The notes below the pieces were generated by a model. The model searched no databases, had not been told where the DNA came from, and saw only the letters and a list, made by a program, of their open reading frames with translations. DNA of 64,000 nt, from NCBI RefSeq assembly GCF_008064635.1, contig NZ_VRYZ01000009.1, forward strand, positions 145,785 to 209,784, given 5' to 3'. Of this stretch, positions 1 to 8,164 are shown one piece after another (the stretch's first letter is position 1; each line of letters begins with the position of its first letter). Both the position numbers and the translations under genes were made by a program. This stretch comes from Parahaliea aestuarii. Lineage in GTDB: Bacteria > Pseudomonadota > Gammaproteobacteria > Pseudomonadales > Halieaceae.

Positions 1-377
1 AGAAAGGCCGTTGGATGGTTTCGTATAAGAAGCAGTAGCGCACCGAGACGATACGTGTAGCTGTTTTTCACAAGTATATACGTTTCTTGCGGCGTTAACT
101 TCCGGGAATATGATCTGACGGTGTGGGTGGAAGTGGCAAGGTGGTCTTTTCTTTTATTCTTATTATTCGGCTCATTGGTGAGGCGCAGGATCTGTCGCTT
201 CTGCGAATTGAAACTGGCCGAGAGAGTAATGAAATCCTGGCGCAACTCCTCATACTCGTATGCCAGTTTTGTTAGTTGGCGATTTTCTTCGATCAATGCT
301 TTGACTTGATCGATATCGATTTCCTGGATAACTGTCTGATCATGGTTTTCTGACTGTTCGGTTAATGCGTTAGGCAT
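1..377 (-). CDS. Partial coiled-coil protein of the glycan cluster, cut by the window edge
   Basis: On the reverse strand an ATG at 377-375 opens a frame with no stop through the left edge, giving at least 125 residues. The N-terminal part (about residues 15-65) is rich in Glu, Gln, Lys and Leu with heptad-like spacing, consistent with a coiled coil. The C-terminal visible part reads SYTYRLGALLLLIRNHP, a basic-hydrophobic motif resembling the segment after coiled coils in some polysaccharide-biosynthesis proteins (inference from memory). Its start overlaps the stop of the sulfotransferase by 8 bases, so the two are probably translationally coupled in the same operon. The function is unknown; the rest may be a glycosyltransferase or chain-length-type protein. 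Confidence 0.7.
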   Translation of the reverse strand, partial: MPNALTEQSENHDQTVIQEIDIDQVKALIEENRQLTKLAYEYEELRQDFITLSASFNSQKRQILRLTNEPNNKNKRKDHLATSTHTVRSYSRKLTPQETYILVKNSYTYRLGALLLLIRNHPTAF

Positions 378-1212
378 AATCAATCCTCGCAGCGCCTACC
401 TTGTGTGAGTGGCTTTCTACGTGGGCTTTAGCCCTATTTGCAGAGGCCAGCAGCTCTGAGGTCGAGATGGTGTGATGCATTCTTGCGATTATTTTCTCGT
501 AGAACTCGGCCAGCTGCGGATCAGCTATTTTGTCAGATTCTGGTCGAAAATGATTCAAATCAGGCTTTATGAGATCCTCTGCAACTTCGTATTCAGATTG
601 CCTTAGTTCGAAATTCAGGTGGCTTGCAAGCTTGGCTAGTTCAGACTTCCAATTCTGCGTAAACCAGTTGTCATAGTTTGTAATATAAACCTCCGCATTA
701 GTTTCAGTTATGGCGAGGCTATTGCGCACCAACCAGTTAAGCTCAGCAGGATTCTGTTTACTGTAGGCGTGCCTCATTGACGCGACGGTTGCCTCTGGGC
801 TTCGTACCGCCAGTAGGTAGGTTGGTTTGATCTTGAGTCTGGCAAAAACCTGCCGCCACAACGGTAATGCAAATACGGTTCTGGGGTCTTTAAACCCCCA
901 GATACCGCTCTTTGAATTTATCTGATAGCCAACGTAATCTACCATCGCCTGCACAAATTCTGAAGTAACTGCGTCGCTAGATTGAACGACGTCTCCTCTG
1001 AATCTAGACTTCCCTGGCGGATGGGTGTTGAGAATTTCTTTATGAGCTGCCACGATGACGGCATCTTCAAAGTAACCTTCCGGATTACTCTCGTTCGCTG
1101 CAACCAACTGATCCGAACGTCGCATGCCCATGGCAACAAGTAGCTGCATCAACAGCGATGTTCCGCTGCGACCGCTACCGAGGACGACAATAATAGGTTT
1201 TTCAACTCGCAT
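370..1212 (-). CDS. Sulfotransferase-family protein
   Basis: This 280-residue protein has an N-terminal P-loop-like 5'-phosphosulfate motif GSGRSGTSLL at residues 12-21, typical of PAPS-dependent sulfotransferases. A FKDPRT segment follows near residue 108 and an Arg/Ser 3'-phosphate motif (RSPEATVASM) near residue 137. The family moves sulfate from PAPS to hydroxyl or amino groups of carbohydrates or other acceptors. It has no signal peptide or membrane segment and should be cytosolic. It starts one base after the stop of the upstream glycosyltransferase and overlaps the next gene by 8 bases, so it belongs to the glycan operon. The likely acceptor is a cluster-made sugar or glycan intermediate (inference). 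Base composition is AT-rich like its neighbours. Confidence 0.8.
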   Translation of the reverse strand: MRVEKPIIVVLGSGRSGTSLLMQLLVAMGMRRSDQLVAANESNPEGYFEDAVIVAAHKEILNTHPPGKSRFRGDVVQSSDAVTSEFVQAMVDYVGYQINSKSGIWGFKDPRTVFALPLWRQVFARLKIKPTYLLAVRSPEATVASMRHAYSKQNPAELNWLVRNSLAITETNAEVYITNYDNWFTQNWKSELAKLASHLNFELRQSEYEVAEDLIKPDLNHFRPESDKIADPQLAEFYEKIIARMHHTISTSELLASANRAKAHVESHSHKVGAARIDYA

Positions 1213-1213
1213 G

Positions 1214-3040
1214 TTAAAGACCTTCGGTGATAGTTGTAAGAGGCATTTTTTCGCTCTTCAGCTTTGCGTAAGTGGGTAAAACTATATCTTGCACCAGCTT
1301 GGAATAACTCAATTTTTCAAGTGCCTCAATATACTCATTAATTCTAGATTCCGAGTAAGCTAGGAAGCGCTTGTCGGAAAAAATATCTGCCAAGGACTGT
1401 CCATCTGAAAAATATGAAATATGTATTTTATACTCTTGAGCAAAGTCTCGATGTCCCAGCGTGGCGGTTGCTGCGATTGGAAGTCCAGCTTGCATGTAAT
1501 CAATTGTTTTTAGTGAAGGTGCGACTCCAAAATGGCCATTGTCCGGTACGAATGCAATACCCAAGTCATACTTTGAAAGTGTCTCGGGTATAGATTCGGA
1601 ATTTACCTGCCCAATAAAGCGTATGCAGTCCTGTGCGCCCACGGAATTTACGTACTCTTGGAGTTCTGCCGCACTATTCCCACCGCCGATAATATCCATT
1701 GTGACCGTGGTATCTGTCCTGGAGCGTGCATCCAGAAAATCATTCAATAGCTGTAGCAGATTCCGAGATTCTGCGAGGCTTCCTACGAAAACTGTAGAGA
1801 GAGCTGACGAGACAGTCCTCCTAGATTTCGCTAGTTTCAATGTCAGGCTATCGATATCTCGCATATGGCCTGGAGGCAGTATACTGTGGCTCACCTCAAG
1901 TGTGGGAAAGTCTAGTTCCATTGTGCCCGCGCTATGACAGAACAGATGGTTGATGTAGTACTGAGAATTTTCGACTTGTCGCCGTATCCGTTCCAATTCA
2001 TTACGGTTGGTCGTGACGATCGGACTTCTGATATCGACGACAACCTTGCCAACCAAGTTCTTTTGGCAACCTAGAGCGGATATAAATTTAGCCGACTTAT
2101 GCCCGATCATATGAGAAATCTCAGTACCAAACTCCTTAATATGTTCGTATGCCTCAGTGATCGCGTTAGAGTTGAGTTTGAGCAAATTTGGTACTTCTAC
2201 TGTTCGCAGGTGTGCATTCTCATACACAACGTTGCTTGAAATTCGATCCGTCAGAATCTGCAAATCACAAACCTTGTGGAGCTGCGTTGCCAAGCCATAG
2301 GTTCCCATCGTGCCAGGGGACCCAAAAGGAGCGTTCATACAGACGATGGTGACTTTTGTTTGATGGGAGTCCAGCGAGTGCTGTGGTGTTGGACAGCTCC
2401 CAGTTGATAGAGCGGGTAGCCCCGACCTATCTTCATAAAACAAACTTTCTCTTCGAATCATCAGGCTTGTTTCATGAGAGAATTCTTTTGTAGGAATGTC
2501 GGAAAGCTCTACTTTAATTATTTCTAAGAATTTCATTATAATTTTTTCGTGTGCTGCATGCCGGGATACTACAGTAGCGGGCTTTCCCATGCTTTTCATG
2601 TGTGAGACAGCATTCTCATCGTTGAGAATAAATGCTGAGATACTAACTGGGTGATATAGCGTTTCGAAGATGCCTTCAAAGTTGAAGGTTGAGTAGACTA
2701 TATTTTTTAGTCGGAGTGGATGTAGAGCACAAAGCCAGTGCGTTAGATCAAGAGATCCTGCATCTAAAAATATTGAAATACCATCTTTGAAAAATGAGAG
2801 ATAATTCAAGAGATTTGCGATATGTATACCTTTACTATAGGGGAGCACTGGGCCGAACGGGGCAAGCTTTATTTTTTCATCGCGAGAAAAGTTTTTAGAT
2901 TCTATAAGGAAGCCACAGCGCGATCCCCTTATTCGGAGCACTGAGGCGAGGCCAACTGCCAACTCAATAAACTCTGTGGACGAGAGCACTATGAGAGTTG
3001 GTAGAACTTTGGCTTTGTGCTGATTAGATGATGAGGTCAT
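1214..3040 (-). CDS. GT-B (GT4-like) glycosyltransferase, two-part protein
   Basis: This 608-residue protein is longer than a usual GT4 enzyme (about 370-400). The C-terminal part, about residues 228-600, has GT-B character: a FVGSLAESRNLLQLL segment near 433 resembles the start of the nucleotide-sugar domain, IIGGG and RFIGQV follow, and GVAPSLKTIDYMQAGLPIA near 535 corresponds to the donor-binding loop. The first 200 residues do not match a family I recognise; they may be a degenerate second transferase domain. It overlaps the upstream bifunctional transferase by 17 bases. It probably adds sugars to the cluster's glycan in the cytosol; donor and acceptor are unknown. Confidence 0.72.
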   Translation of the reverse strand: MTSSSNQHKAKVLPTLIVLSSTEFIELAVGLASVLRIRGSRCGFLIESKNFSRDEKIKLAPFGPVLPYSKGIHIANLLNYLSFFKDGISIFLDAGSLDLTHWLCALHPLRLKNIVYSTFNFEGIFETLYHPVSISAFILNDENAVSHMKSMGKPATVVSRHAAHEKIIMKFLEIIKVELSDIPTKEFSHETSLMIRRESLFYEDRSGLPALSTGSCPTPQHSLDSHQTKVTIVCMNAPFGSPGTMGTYGLATQLHKVCDLQILTDRISSNVVYENAHLRTVEVPNLLKLNSNAITEAYEHIKEFGTEISHMIGHKSAKFISALGCQKNLVGKVVVDIRSPIVTTNRNELERIRRQVENSQYYINHLFCHSAGTMELDFPTLEVSHSILPPGHMRDIDSLTLKLAKSRRTVSSALSTVFVGSLAESRNLLQLLNDFLDARSRTDTTVTMDIIGGGNSAAELQEYVNSVGAQDCIRFIGQVNSESIPETLSKYDLGIAFVPDNGHFGVAPSLKTIDYMQAGLPIAATATLGHRDFAQEYKIHISYFSDGQSLADIFSDKRFLAYSESRINEYIEALEKLSYSKLVQDIVLPTYAKLKSEKMPLTTITEGL

Positions 3041-4907
3041 GTTCTTGATATGTGCTTGTTTTGCTCATGGACTTCATTTTCCATGTGTGTTCCCCAGGCC
3101 CAGATCGTCTACAAAATATACTATTGAAACGATCTGTACAAAGGCCGTTCAAGCTGGCCATATTGACCAAGTGATACCATGCTGTATCAGCTGCTCCAAG
3201 TGAGTCGGGATAGGGGTAGTCTAGGAATGTACTGCGGCGCCCAGAGATGGTACTACCCGATACAAAGACCTTTCCATGCTCTAGGTCCGCGCTTTGAAAT
3301 AGTTCCAAGTATCGGCATTCTAAGCCTTCTCTAGAGTGCAAGTATAGTTGATCGTCCTGTTTGTAATACCTCAATGGCTTCCCGGCAAAATCGGTACCTG
3401 AAAATAGAAAATGCAGCATCATATCGCCAATGTAGTGCTCGCCATAAATGTCGTCATCGTCAAATCGGAATATGTAATCTCCCGAAGCTGTAGCAATGCC
3501 AAGGTTCATGCAGGCTCCGGCGTGATTCTCTTCTGCAAGGTAAGATAGCTTAATGTCATCTCGCCCACTGAGCTGTTCTTTATACTGGATATAGTCAGCA
3601 TAGTGACCATTGAAGACGATGATTAACTCTTTGTTGCTATAGAGCTGGCTGTCATACTGCTGCAAGGCGTGTGGAAGGAAATGTGGACGAATCGTAGGTA
3701 GAATCAAACTGGCTTTAGGTTTCTGATTGATTATTATCCCGAGGCCCAGCGTGGTGGCAATAGTCTGCAGTCTCTGGTGAAGAGTGTGCTCATTGAGCGT
3801 AGTTCGCCAGGCGATATGAGATAGGCGATCTCCATAAAGGGAGTCTGTCAGCCCTGCCCGAACCTGACTCACCAAATCGTAATCGGAGCTGTGGTAGTAA
3901 GTAGGGTTGCTTTGGAGTAGAGAATCTCTGTGTTCTGAAGAGCTAAATACAGCGGTGCTAGAAGCCGCCGCCTGCAGCTTCATTCGCTGGCGCCTTGTGG
4001 GTGAGATCATTGAATTCTTAGGTTCAATGTAGAAGCTGCTTTGCTTAAGTATCTTGGACTTGGATCGGTTGGATACACACCCGCCTATGACAAGGTTGTT
4101 CTTTCCTTCCACTTTGGGTAGCTTGGATCTGAATATGTTGTTGTTCGAGTCGTACAGCAGGATGCTTCGATGGCCGAAAGCTCGGCATAGATTATCTACA
4201 TAGTGAGAGTCTGCTAGATAGTCACCCAGTGCGTCTATTGCAATATCGAAATGGTCAGGTTCTACGTGCTCGTCATAGGAATGGTATGGGTTGTAGATCC
4301 TGGGCTGAACCCCTGATGGTAGATATGTGGCATTAAATTTCTTCCACGCTTTCTGAGTCAATAGCTGCGGGTCTGCACTGAACACGGCATCACAGCGTCT
4401 GGCGATAGACTTGAAGAGTTCAAAATACGTGTAGTCCAATGTATGCCAGAAAGCCACAGGTAAAGATTTGGAAGTTGCGGCATTGATAATCCTATTTAAA
4501 CGTTCAAAGGCAGCGCTGTTTTCAATGTAATAGTTATTCCATGGGCTACCCGAATTAGTTATATTGGATTCAATAAGCACAAAATCAATGCTGGAAAATT
4601 CCAGAATTAACTGCCAGTTTGTATTATCTAATCTGTAGCAATTAACCTCTAATGACAATTCCGAAAATAGTTCTTCAGAGCCTATAAAGCCAATATTAAT
4701 ACCGAGCGTTCTGTCAGAAGGTAGGATTTTTAATCTGGACTCTGGTGCTGCCCATCGAACTTCTGATCTAATCGTTTTTTCCGGTTTCCACATAAAGAAC
4801 TTCTTGAAGAGGGAATGTAGGGGTATCTTTTGCTTTTCTAAGATTAAGTGATTTTGAGAGAGAGCTTGTGGAACAGGGTTTCTAACTAATGCAAACGTAG
4901 TTGCCAA
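3024..4907 (-). CDS. Bifunctional glycosyltransferase: CgeB-like N-terminus and GT2 C-terminus
   Basis: The protein has 627 residues in two modules. Residues about 60-385 resemble the CgeB/YkvP-type glycosyltransferase fold, with AFWHTLDYTYFE, DAVFSADPQ and an RQRMKLQAAASS segment. Residues about 390-600 form a GT-A/GT2 domain: KASLILPTIRPHFLPHAL opens it and RFDDDDIYGEH near residue 483 supplies the DXD metal and nucleotide-sugar site. It could add two successive sugars. The frame begins with TTG at 4907; an AGGAGG lies only one base upstream of it, too close for ideal spacing, so the exact start is uncertain and Met39 is an alternative. Its 3' end overlaps the next gene by 17 bases. Confidence 0.75.
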   Translation of the reverse strand: MATTFALVRNPVPQALSQNHLILEKQKIPLHSLFKKFFMWKPEKTIRSEVRWAAPESRLKILPSDRTLGINIGFIGSEELFSELSLEVNCYRLDNTNWQLILEFSSIDFVLIESNITNSGSPWNNYYIENSAAFERLNRIINAATSKSLPVAFWHTLDYTYFELFKSIARRCDAVFSADPQLLTQKAWKKFNATYLPSGVQPRIYNPYHSYDEHVEPDHFDIAIDALGDYLADSHYVDNLCRAFGHRSILLYDSNNNIFRSKLPKVEGKNNLVIGGCVSNRSKSKILKQSSFYIEPKNSMISPTRRQRMKLQAAASSTAVFSSSEHRDSLLQSNPTYYHSSDYDLVSQVRAGLTDSLYGDRLSHIAWRTTLNEHTLHQRLQTIATTLGLGIIINQKPKASLILPTIRPHFLPHALQQYDSQLYSNKELIIVFNGHYADYIQYKEQLSGRDDIKLSYLAEENHAGACMNLGIATASGDYIFRFDDDDIYGEHYIGDMMLHFLFSGTDFAGKPLRYYKQDDQLYLHSREGLECRYLELFQSADLEHGKVFVSGSTISGRRSTFLDYPYPDSLGAADTAWYHLVNMASLNGLCTDRFNSIFCRRSGPGEHTWKMKSMSKTSTYQEHDLII

Positions 4908-4951
4908 GCCTCCTAAGCTTACGATAGCACTGAGGTGGAATTATATAATTG

Positions 4952-5956
4952 CTACTGACAAACTCTATCATTTGCATTGTTCTCGACAAACCAATCTACC
5001 GTCTTTCTTAGGCCGACCTCAAGCGGGGTTCTTGGTTCCCACTGGAGCCCTAGCCTGGATTTTCTGATGTCTGCGTAATTTCGAGGTACATCGCCAGGTA
5101 GGTGCTCTCCGTAGACAACCTTTGGGACAGCAATGTTATTATCTTCCAGTATTTTAGATAAAAGCTCTATTAGAGAGTTGATCGTGGTTTCTTCTGATGT
5201 GGCTACTTGGTAAAGACCACCTTCCTGCGCATAGGTGGCAGCTTGAATGATTGCATCCACAAGATCTTCGGAGAAAATGAAGTCTCGAGTTTGCGTGCCG
5301 CTGCCATTTACTTGCCAGCACTCTCCATTAAAGATCTGGCTTAAAAACTTCGCTACAACGCTGCCCTTCTTGCCGGAATGGGGCCCGTAAACATTTGAAA
5401 AGCGCAGAGCGTAAGTTTCTAGGCCAAAACTTCCCTGATAGGCGGAACAATAAGCCTCTCCGGCGAGTTTGCTAGCGCCGTACGGGGAGATTGGTTTGCA
5501 GGGCGAGGTTTCAGTAAATGGAGGGGGCGAGTTCCCTATAGGAGCTCCAGAGGATGCAAATATGAACTTTCTCACTTTGGCCTCTCTGGAGGCCTCCAGT
5601 AAATTGAAAGTGCCGACAACATTGGTGTCAAGATCGAATCTAGGGTTTTTGATCGATGGTTGTACGCCAGTATTCGCAGCTAGATGCACTACAACATCTG
5701 CCCCCTTTACCGATCTTTCAACGGATGACTTATCTAGAATATCGCCTATAAAGAGCTCGACTCCATCTCGCCAAGTGGATGATTCTTCGTCGTTGATAGT
5801 GAATTTAGTGATTGCGCCAAGATCATCAGCTGTGCCACCAGACAAGTTATCCAGTACCCGAATTGATTGAGCGGCGCCGCTGTTTTGCAGCTGATGAATT
5901 AGCGTTCGACCGATAAAGCCGCATCCGCCAGTGATGAGCCACCGTCGAAAGTTCAC
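4952..5956 (-). CDS. NAD-dependent epimerase/dehydratase (extended SDR, GalE-like)
   Basis: This 334-residue extended SDR enzyme has the NAD-binding glycine motif TGGCGFIG at residues 9-16 and the catalytic SPYGASK (YxxxK) near residue 154, preceded by the Ser-containing ASSGAPIG. It probably interconverts or oxidises a UDP- or dTDP-sugar in the cytosol for the glycan cluster; GalE/WbpP-type C4 epimerisation is the closest guess but the substrate cannot be read from sequence. The start is a GTG inside GTGA, overlapping the stop of the SqdB-like gene by four bases, which supports coupling. Confidence 0.82.
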   Translation of the reverse strand: MNFRRWLITGGCGFIGRTLIHQLQNSGAAQSIRVLDNLSGGTADDLGAITKFTINDEESSTWRDGVELFIGDILDKSSVERSVKGADVVVHLAANTGVQPSIKNPRFDLDTNVVGTFNLLEASREAKVRKFIFASSGAPIGNSPPPFTETSPCKPISPYGASKLAGEAYCSAYQGSFGLETYALRFSNVYGPHSGKKGSVVAKFLSQIFNGECWQVNGSGTQTRDFIFSEDLVDAIIQAATYAQEGGLYQVATSEETTINSLIELLSKILEDNNIAVPKVVYGEHLPGDVPRNYADIRKSRLGLQWEPRTPLEVGLRKTVDWFVENNANDRVCQ

Positions 5957-7098
5957 CAGTTAACGCCCCTGAAAATACGGTCGGACACGATATCCTCCCG
6001 ATGAGAGTTTACTTTATTCATGATGCCACTAAGTACTTCCTCACTGAGAAGGGTTGGGTGCAAGCCAAGTTCCAGCAAGCCGGTATGAGCAGGGCTATAG
6101 TAGTGTTCTTCCATCTCTTTGCGAGGGTTATCGATGCCTTTCACTTCAACACTAAGTCCCATGCTATTACCCACTTTCTGGACCCAGTCGGCCAGTTGGT
6201 TAACGCTGAAAGTCTCGGTGAACTGATTGTAGATTTTTAGTTCGCCTGTGTTGGCCGGGTTCTCCGCTGCAAGCAATAGGCATTGTAGGGTGTCCTTGAT
6301 GTTCAAGTAGCCACGTGTTTGTCCGCCTTTGCCGTAAACTGTAAGTGGGTGCCCTGCCACAGCCTGTACGGCGAAACGATTGAGCACAGTTCCAAATACT
6401 TCATCATACGCAAAGCAAGGAAGTAGCCTGTCGTCATGTTGGTTTTCATCGGTGAAGATGCCATACACAGGCCCTTGCATCAGGTCCGTGACTCGGAGGC
6501 CCCAGGTCCGGACATAGAACCACAGCAAGTCCGTATCCATCACTTTGGTGGTGTGGTACAGGCTGCCCGCCTGCCGCGGGAACAGGAATTTTTGGCTACG
6601 TCCTTTATGCTCGATATCCAGCCAACCCTCTTCGATATCGATGTTCGGTGTCCCGTATTCTCCCATTGTTCCCAGCTTGATCAGGTGAGCGTCTGGGCAG
6701 TGCTCTTTCATTGCCAGCACGACGTTGCCGGTTGCGCCGATGTTATTGTTCAAAGTCAGGCGCGCCGCATCGGCGTTCAGCATGGAGTACGGCGCGGAAG
6801 GCTGTTCGGCATAATGGATGATTGTGTCGGGCTGGAATTCGGCAAATACCCGGTTGATGAAGCTCCAGTCGCACAGGTCGCCGATATAAACGGGCATATC
6901 CTTACCGCAGTGCTCTTTCCAGATTCTGGTGCGCTCATGCAGGTTGGGCGTGGGGTAAAGAATCTCGTTGTCGGTCTCCCTCGCCAGATTTCTGCGCAGG
7001 TAATTGTCCAGAACTGCAACTTCATGCCCCTTGGCAGAAAAATGCATCGCTGTTGGCCATCCGAGGTAGCCATCACCTCCGAGTACTAGTACACGCAT
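5953..7098 (-). CDS. UDP-sulfoquinovose synthase-like sugar nucleotide enzyme
   Basis: The protein has 381 residues. The Rossmann motif GGDGYLGW is at residues 7-14. The block GTMGEYGTPNIDIEEG (143-158), the YHTTK motif (181-185) and WGLRVTDLMQGPVYG (199-213) are nearly those of SqdB/SQD1, which makes UDP-sulfoquinovose from UDP-glucose and sulfite. Thr144, Tyr181 and Lys185 fall one residue before the SQD1 catalytic Thr145, Tyr182 and Lys186. Length also fits the family. No lipid-transferring partner (SqdX/SqdD) is seen, so the sulfonated sugar, if made, more likely enters a surface glycan (inference). An AGGAGA ribosome site precedes the ATG. A non-sulfonating sugar dehydratase of the same family cannot be excluded. 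Confidence 0.78.
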   Translation of the reverse strand: MRVLVLGGDGYLGWPTAMHFSAKGHEVAVLDNYLRRNLARETDNEILYPTPNLHERTRIWKEHCGKDMPVYIGDLCDWSFINRVFAEFQPDTIIHYAEQPSAPYSMLNADAARLTLNNNIGATGNVVLAMKEHCPDAHLIKLGTMGEYGTPNIDIEEGWLDIEHKGRSQKFLFPRQAGSLYHTTKVMDTDLLWFYVRTWGLRVTDLMQGPVYGIFTDENQHDDRLLPCFAYDEVFGTVLNRFAVQAVAGHPLTVYGKGGQTRGYLNIKDTLQCLLLAAENPANTGELKIYNQFTETFSVNQLADWVQKVGNSMGLSVEVKGIDNPRKEMEEHYYSPAHTGLLELGLHPTLLSEEVLSGIMNKVNSHREDIVSDRIFRGVNW

Positions 7099-7135
7099 AT
7101 TCTTTTCTCCTGTAAAAATTCGGTGTAACTTCCAA

Positions 7136-8164
7136 TTAAATGATGTCGTGCTTGAGCAGATAGCTCTTTAGCGTTTCGGGAGTCAGTAACTCTTCTTCGG
7201 AGGACTTGTAGGGCTTAAGAACGGGTGCATCTTTCATGCCCTGGTATACATACTCTACTGGATACAGGTCGCGGAAGGCCGGCAGAACAACGAAGTAGTC
7301 TTCTGTTTCAATTGCACGCGATGTTTCCTCTTCGCTCATGAGTTCTTCGTACAATTTTTCTCCTGGTTTTACACCGATCTCATGAATTTTTGTACGTTTA
7401 TCGGCATCAACTTCGCCCGCGAGTACATCGATCATTACCTGTCCCAGGTCTTCAATGCGGATAACCGGCATTTTGGTGATGAATACTTCACCGCCTTTGG
7501 CGAGAGCGGAGGACTCGATGACCAGATCGGCGGCTTCACTAATAGTCATAACGAAGCGCGTCATTTCGCGGCTGGTGAGAGTAATATCTTTTCCGTTCAG
7601 GATCTGATTTTTGAAGATGGGTACTACTGACCCGCGGGAGCCGAGGACATTGCCAAATCGGGTGGATGTGAAAACTGTGCCTTTGTTCTCACGGGAATTA
7701 TTTGCAGCGGTCACCAGGCGCTCCCCCATCAGCTTGGAGGTCCCCATCACGTTGGTAGGATTAACTGCTTTATCAGAGCTGGTGAAGATGAAGCGCTCTA
7801 TTTCGCAGCGCTGAGCGGCTCGAATCAGGTTCTGTAGGCCGTCGATATTGGTTTGTACGGCTTCAGCGGGCGATTTTTCGCAAATGCCTACGTGTTTAAG
7901 GGCTGCCGTATGAAAAATAATGTCTACTCCATGGCACACCTCGCGGATGCCCCGATAGTCCCTTAGATCACGAAGGAAAAAATGTGCTCGTTCACTGCCA
8001 TATTCTTGTTCGACAAAGAAAAGTTCGGATTCGTTATTGTCGATGCCGACAAATTCCTTAAGGTCGCCAAACTGTCCACTGATGAGTTTGTCGGTGATGG
8101 CTCTGCCAACGGTTCCGCAAACGCCGGTGACAAGTACTCGCTTGCCTTTCAGGAAATCTGTCAT
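7136..8164 (-). CDS. UDP-N-acetylhexosamine 4,6-dehydratase-like protein (PseB/FlaA1/CapD type)
   Basis: The protein has 342 residues with an N-terminal TGVCGTVG nucleotide-binding motif near residues 13-20, HTAALKHV and the block SSDKAVNPTNVMGTSK. In the usual SDR YxxxK position it carries Met (MGTSK), as do soluble inverting or retaining UDP-HexNAc 4,6-dehydratases, which supports this assignment over a simple epimerase. It should convert UDP-GlcNAc to a 4-keto-6-deoxy sugar, the entry step to deoxyamino sugars. The soluble single-domain length excludes the large membrane-bound WbpM class. It overlaps the upstream gene by four bases (ATGA). Confidence 0.83.
   Translation of the reverse strand: MTDFLKGKRVLVTGVCGTVGRAITDKLISGQFGDLKEFVGIDNNESELFFVEQEYGSERAHFFLRDLRDYRGIREVCHGVDIIFHTAALKHVGICEKSPAEAVQTNIDGLQNLIRAAQRCEIERFIFTSSDKAVNPTNVMGTSKLMGERLVTAANNSRENKGTVFTSTRFGNVLGSRGSVVPIFKNQILNGKDITLTSREMTRFVMTISEAADLVIESSALAKGGEVFITKMPVIRIEDLGQVMIDVLAGEVDADKRTKIHEIGVKPGEKLYEELMSEEETSRAIETEDYFVVLPAFRDLYPVEYVYQGMKDAPVLKPYKSSEEELLTPETLKSYLLKHDII

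Noticed and set aside
121..309. 62-codon plus-strand frame near the left edge
   Set aside because: It lies opposite the partial coiled-coil gene that is open to the window edge and is coupled to the sulfotransferase.
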